Part shown: positions 63,156-64,000 of the stretch, one piece after another
Layout of the letters: the number at the start of each line of letters is the position of its first letter
Position numbering within the stretch: the first letter of the stretch is position 1
Assembly: GCA_963818855.1 (NCBI GenBank)
Contig: CAWFUH010000017.1
Span: 1-64,000, forward strand
Length of the DNA stretch: 64,000 bases
From: Bog-159 sp963818855
GTDB taxonomy: Bacteria; Acidobacteriota; Terriglobia; Bryobacterales; Bryobacteraceae
Direction of reading: 5' to 3'
Notes under the pieces: model-generated
Seen by the model: only the letters and a program-made list of their open reading frames with translations
Databases searched by the model: none
What the model was told of the DNA's origin: nothing
Translations under genes and position numbers: made by a program

Positions 63156-64000
63156 TTACTTGGCGAGCTTTTCCAACGTGACCAGCACGGCATCATTGCT
63201 GTGCATGGGCACCGAAAACTCAAACGCGCCGTCGGTTCCGACCTGGGTGACACGGTCGGTCTCCGGGAGGTCGCGCGTCAGATTCCTCAGTTCGTCGAGT
63301 TGTGCCGCGCTCAAGTCCTTGGGCGCCCCCATGTCGATGTAGGCCGAATACGCGTCATTGGAGCGGTAGCCGGTACGGTGAACCGTCAGTTTATAGCTGC
63401 CGGCCTTCAGATGGCTGACACTCAGCTCCACGAGTGGCGCGGGAGCGGCTGGAACAAGGCGGCCATAAAACGGCCGGTTGCTGACTTTCTGCTGGGGTTG
63501 CTGGAAGTCCCAGATTACGGCTGAAACGCCGTCCTTGTCGGCCGCGGCGAAGACTGCCCATCCTGGACCGGAACCTCGTTGCCCTGGACCGCATGAAGAT
63601 ACTTGTATGCAAAGTAGGCTGGCTTGCGGATGCCCTCGCGGTTCAACAGGCCAAACCCGCCGTGGAACGGCGTAGGCGGCGGCCCCGGCTCTTCGAAGAG
63701 ATCGGTGTAAGTCCAATAGCTCATGCCTTGCAGCAAGCCTTGGCTGGCCTTGAGCTTGCTGAGAATGTAGGGCGCGCTGATGTATGAATCATGCACCAGG
63801 TCGCGCGGGGTGTAACTGGTGCTCCACTCCGTGAAGTGGAGGGGCAGGTTGGGGAACTTGGATGCCTGGATCTGCTCGCGAACCCTCCGCACGTCGCCGA
63901 CGATGGCGTCCGGGGATGGGGACAGCTTCGTGTCTTCCTTGCCGTTCTCGTCGAGGAAACCACCGTCAACGCCGTAGGTACGGGTGGTGATGAAGTCAAT
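63156..64000 (-). pseudogene. GH39 beta-xylosidase, partial and frameshifted
   Basis: The gene runs off the window end. Its first visible part reads IDFITTRTYGVDGGFLDENG, then the nucleophile region FPNLPLHFTEWSTSYTPRD, SKLKASQGLLQGMSYWTYTD and RKPAYFAYKYLHAVQGNEV. Near 63565 the frame changes to WAVFAAADKDGVSAVIWDFQ and KAGSYKLTVHRTGYRSNDAY, the C-terminal beta domain. GH39 xylosidases release xylose from xylo-oligosaccharides. A single-base indel accounts for the break. Convergent with GH3, 13 bases away. Confidence 0.85.

Noticed and set aside
1..64000. CRISPR array or rRNA genes
   Set aside because: No regularly spaced direct repeats of CRISPR type and no rRNA-like sequence were seen; the 24-bp repeats at 1176-1284 are only three and unevenly spaced.

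Overview
The window is about 60% GC bacterial chromosome, best explained as an acidobacterium of the Solibacter/Bryobacter type. That is an inference from a GloVer-repeat secreted protein, a PEP-CTERM-like protein, Tat/Sec-exported glycoside hydrolases, and a CoA-transferase plus CitMHS pair. No rRNA or marker gene here proves the taxonomy.

Layout. 1-12.1 kb is a mobile, scarred region. It holds the end of one IS21-type element with a third ORF, a decayed tyrosine integrase, an intact tRNA-Leu(TAA), an integrase/resolvase pair, two secreted-protein genes, and a complete IS21-family element (about 7608-10791) that abuts a toroid-like membrane-anchored protein.

12.4-30.4 kb is an almost unbroken minus-strand block. 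Read in the direction of transcription it encodes a general-stress-like membrane protein, a PRC-barrel protein, glucan phosphorylase, phosphoketolase, a SpoIIAA-like protein, mannose-6-phosphate isomerase (with an aldolase-derived N-terminus), a eukaryotic-type phosphomannomutase (frameshifted), a GH130 mannoside phosphorylase, a complete N-type F-ATPase operon (atpDCQRBEFAG) and a PPK2 polyphosphate kinase. These enzymes form a chain that uses inorganic phosphate rather than ATP: beta-mannosides give Man-1-P, Man-6-P and Fru-6-P; alpha-glucan gives Glc-1-P; phosphoketolase then makes acetyl-phosphate. The ion-pumping ATPase and a polyphosphate-driven kinase are attached to the same block. This is the most interesting system in the window.

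30.4-41.4 kb is again patchy. It has a strongly structured intergenic block (large hairpin plus three small ones), a truncated methyltransferase, a broken response regulator, ion transporters (CPA1 antiporter, ClC channel with CBS domains), a TPR protein, a membrane-anchored methyltransferase and an esterase. It ends in an integration scar: truncated genes, an integrase N-terminal remnant, the 3' part of a tRNA-Gly, and a plasmid-type RepA gene.

41.5-64 kb is a hemicellulose/pectin-side-chain locus: xylose isomerase, two or three carbohydrate esterases, GH95, GH51, a GH10 remnant, GH127, GH42, GH29, GH3 and GH39, with a family III CoA-transferase and a CitMHS transporter in the middle. Together they would remove fucose, arabinose, galactose, xylose and acetyl groups from plant glycans and feed xylose to XylA.

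At least seven otherwise good genes (pmm, response regulator, nhaP, clc, an esterase, GH95, GH39) are interrupted by single-base indels, several of them in G/C runs. They are annotated as frameshifted genes; residual sequencing error and genuine decay cannot be separated from this sequence alone.
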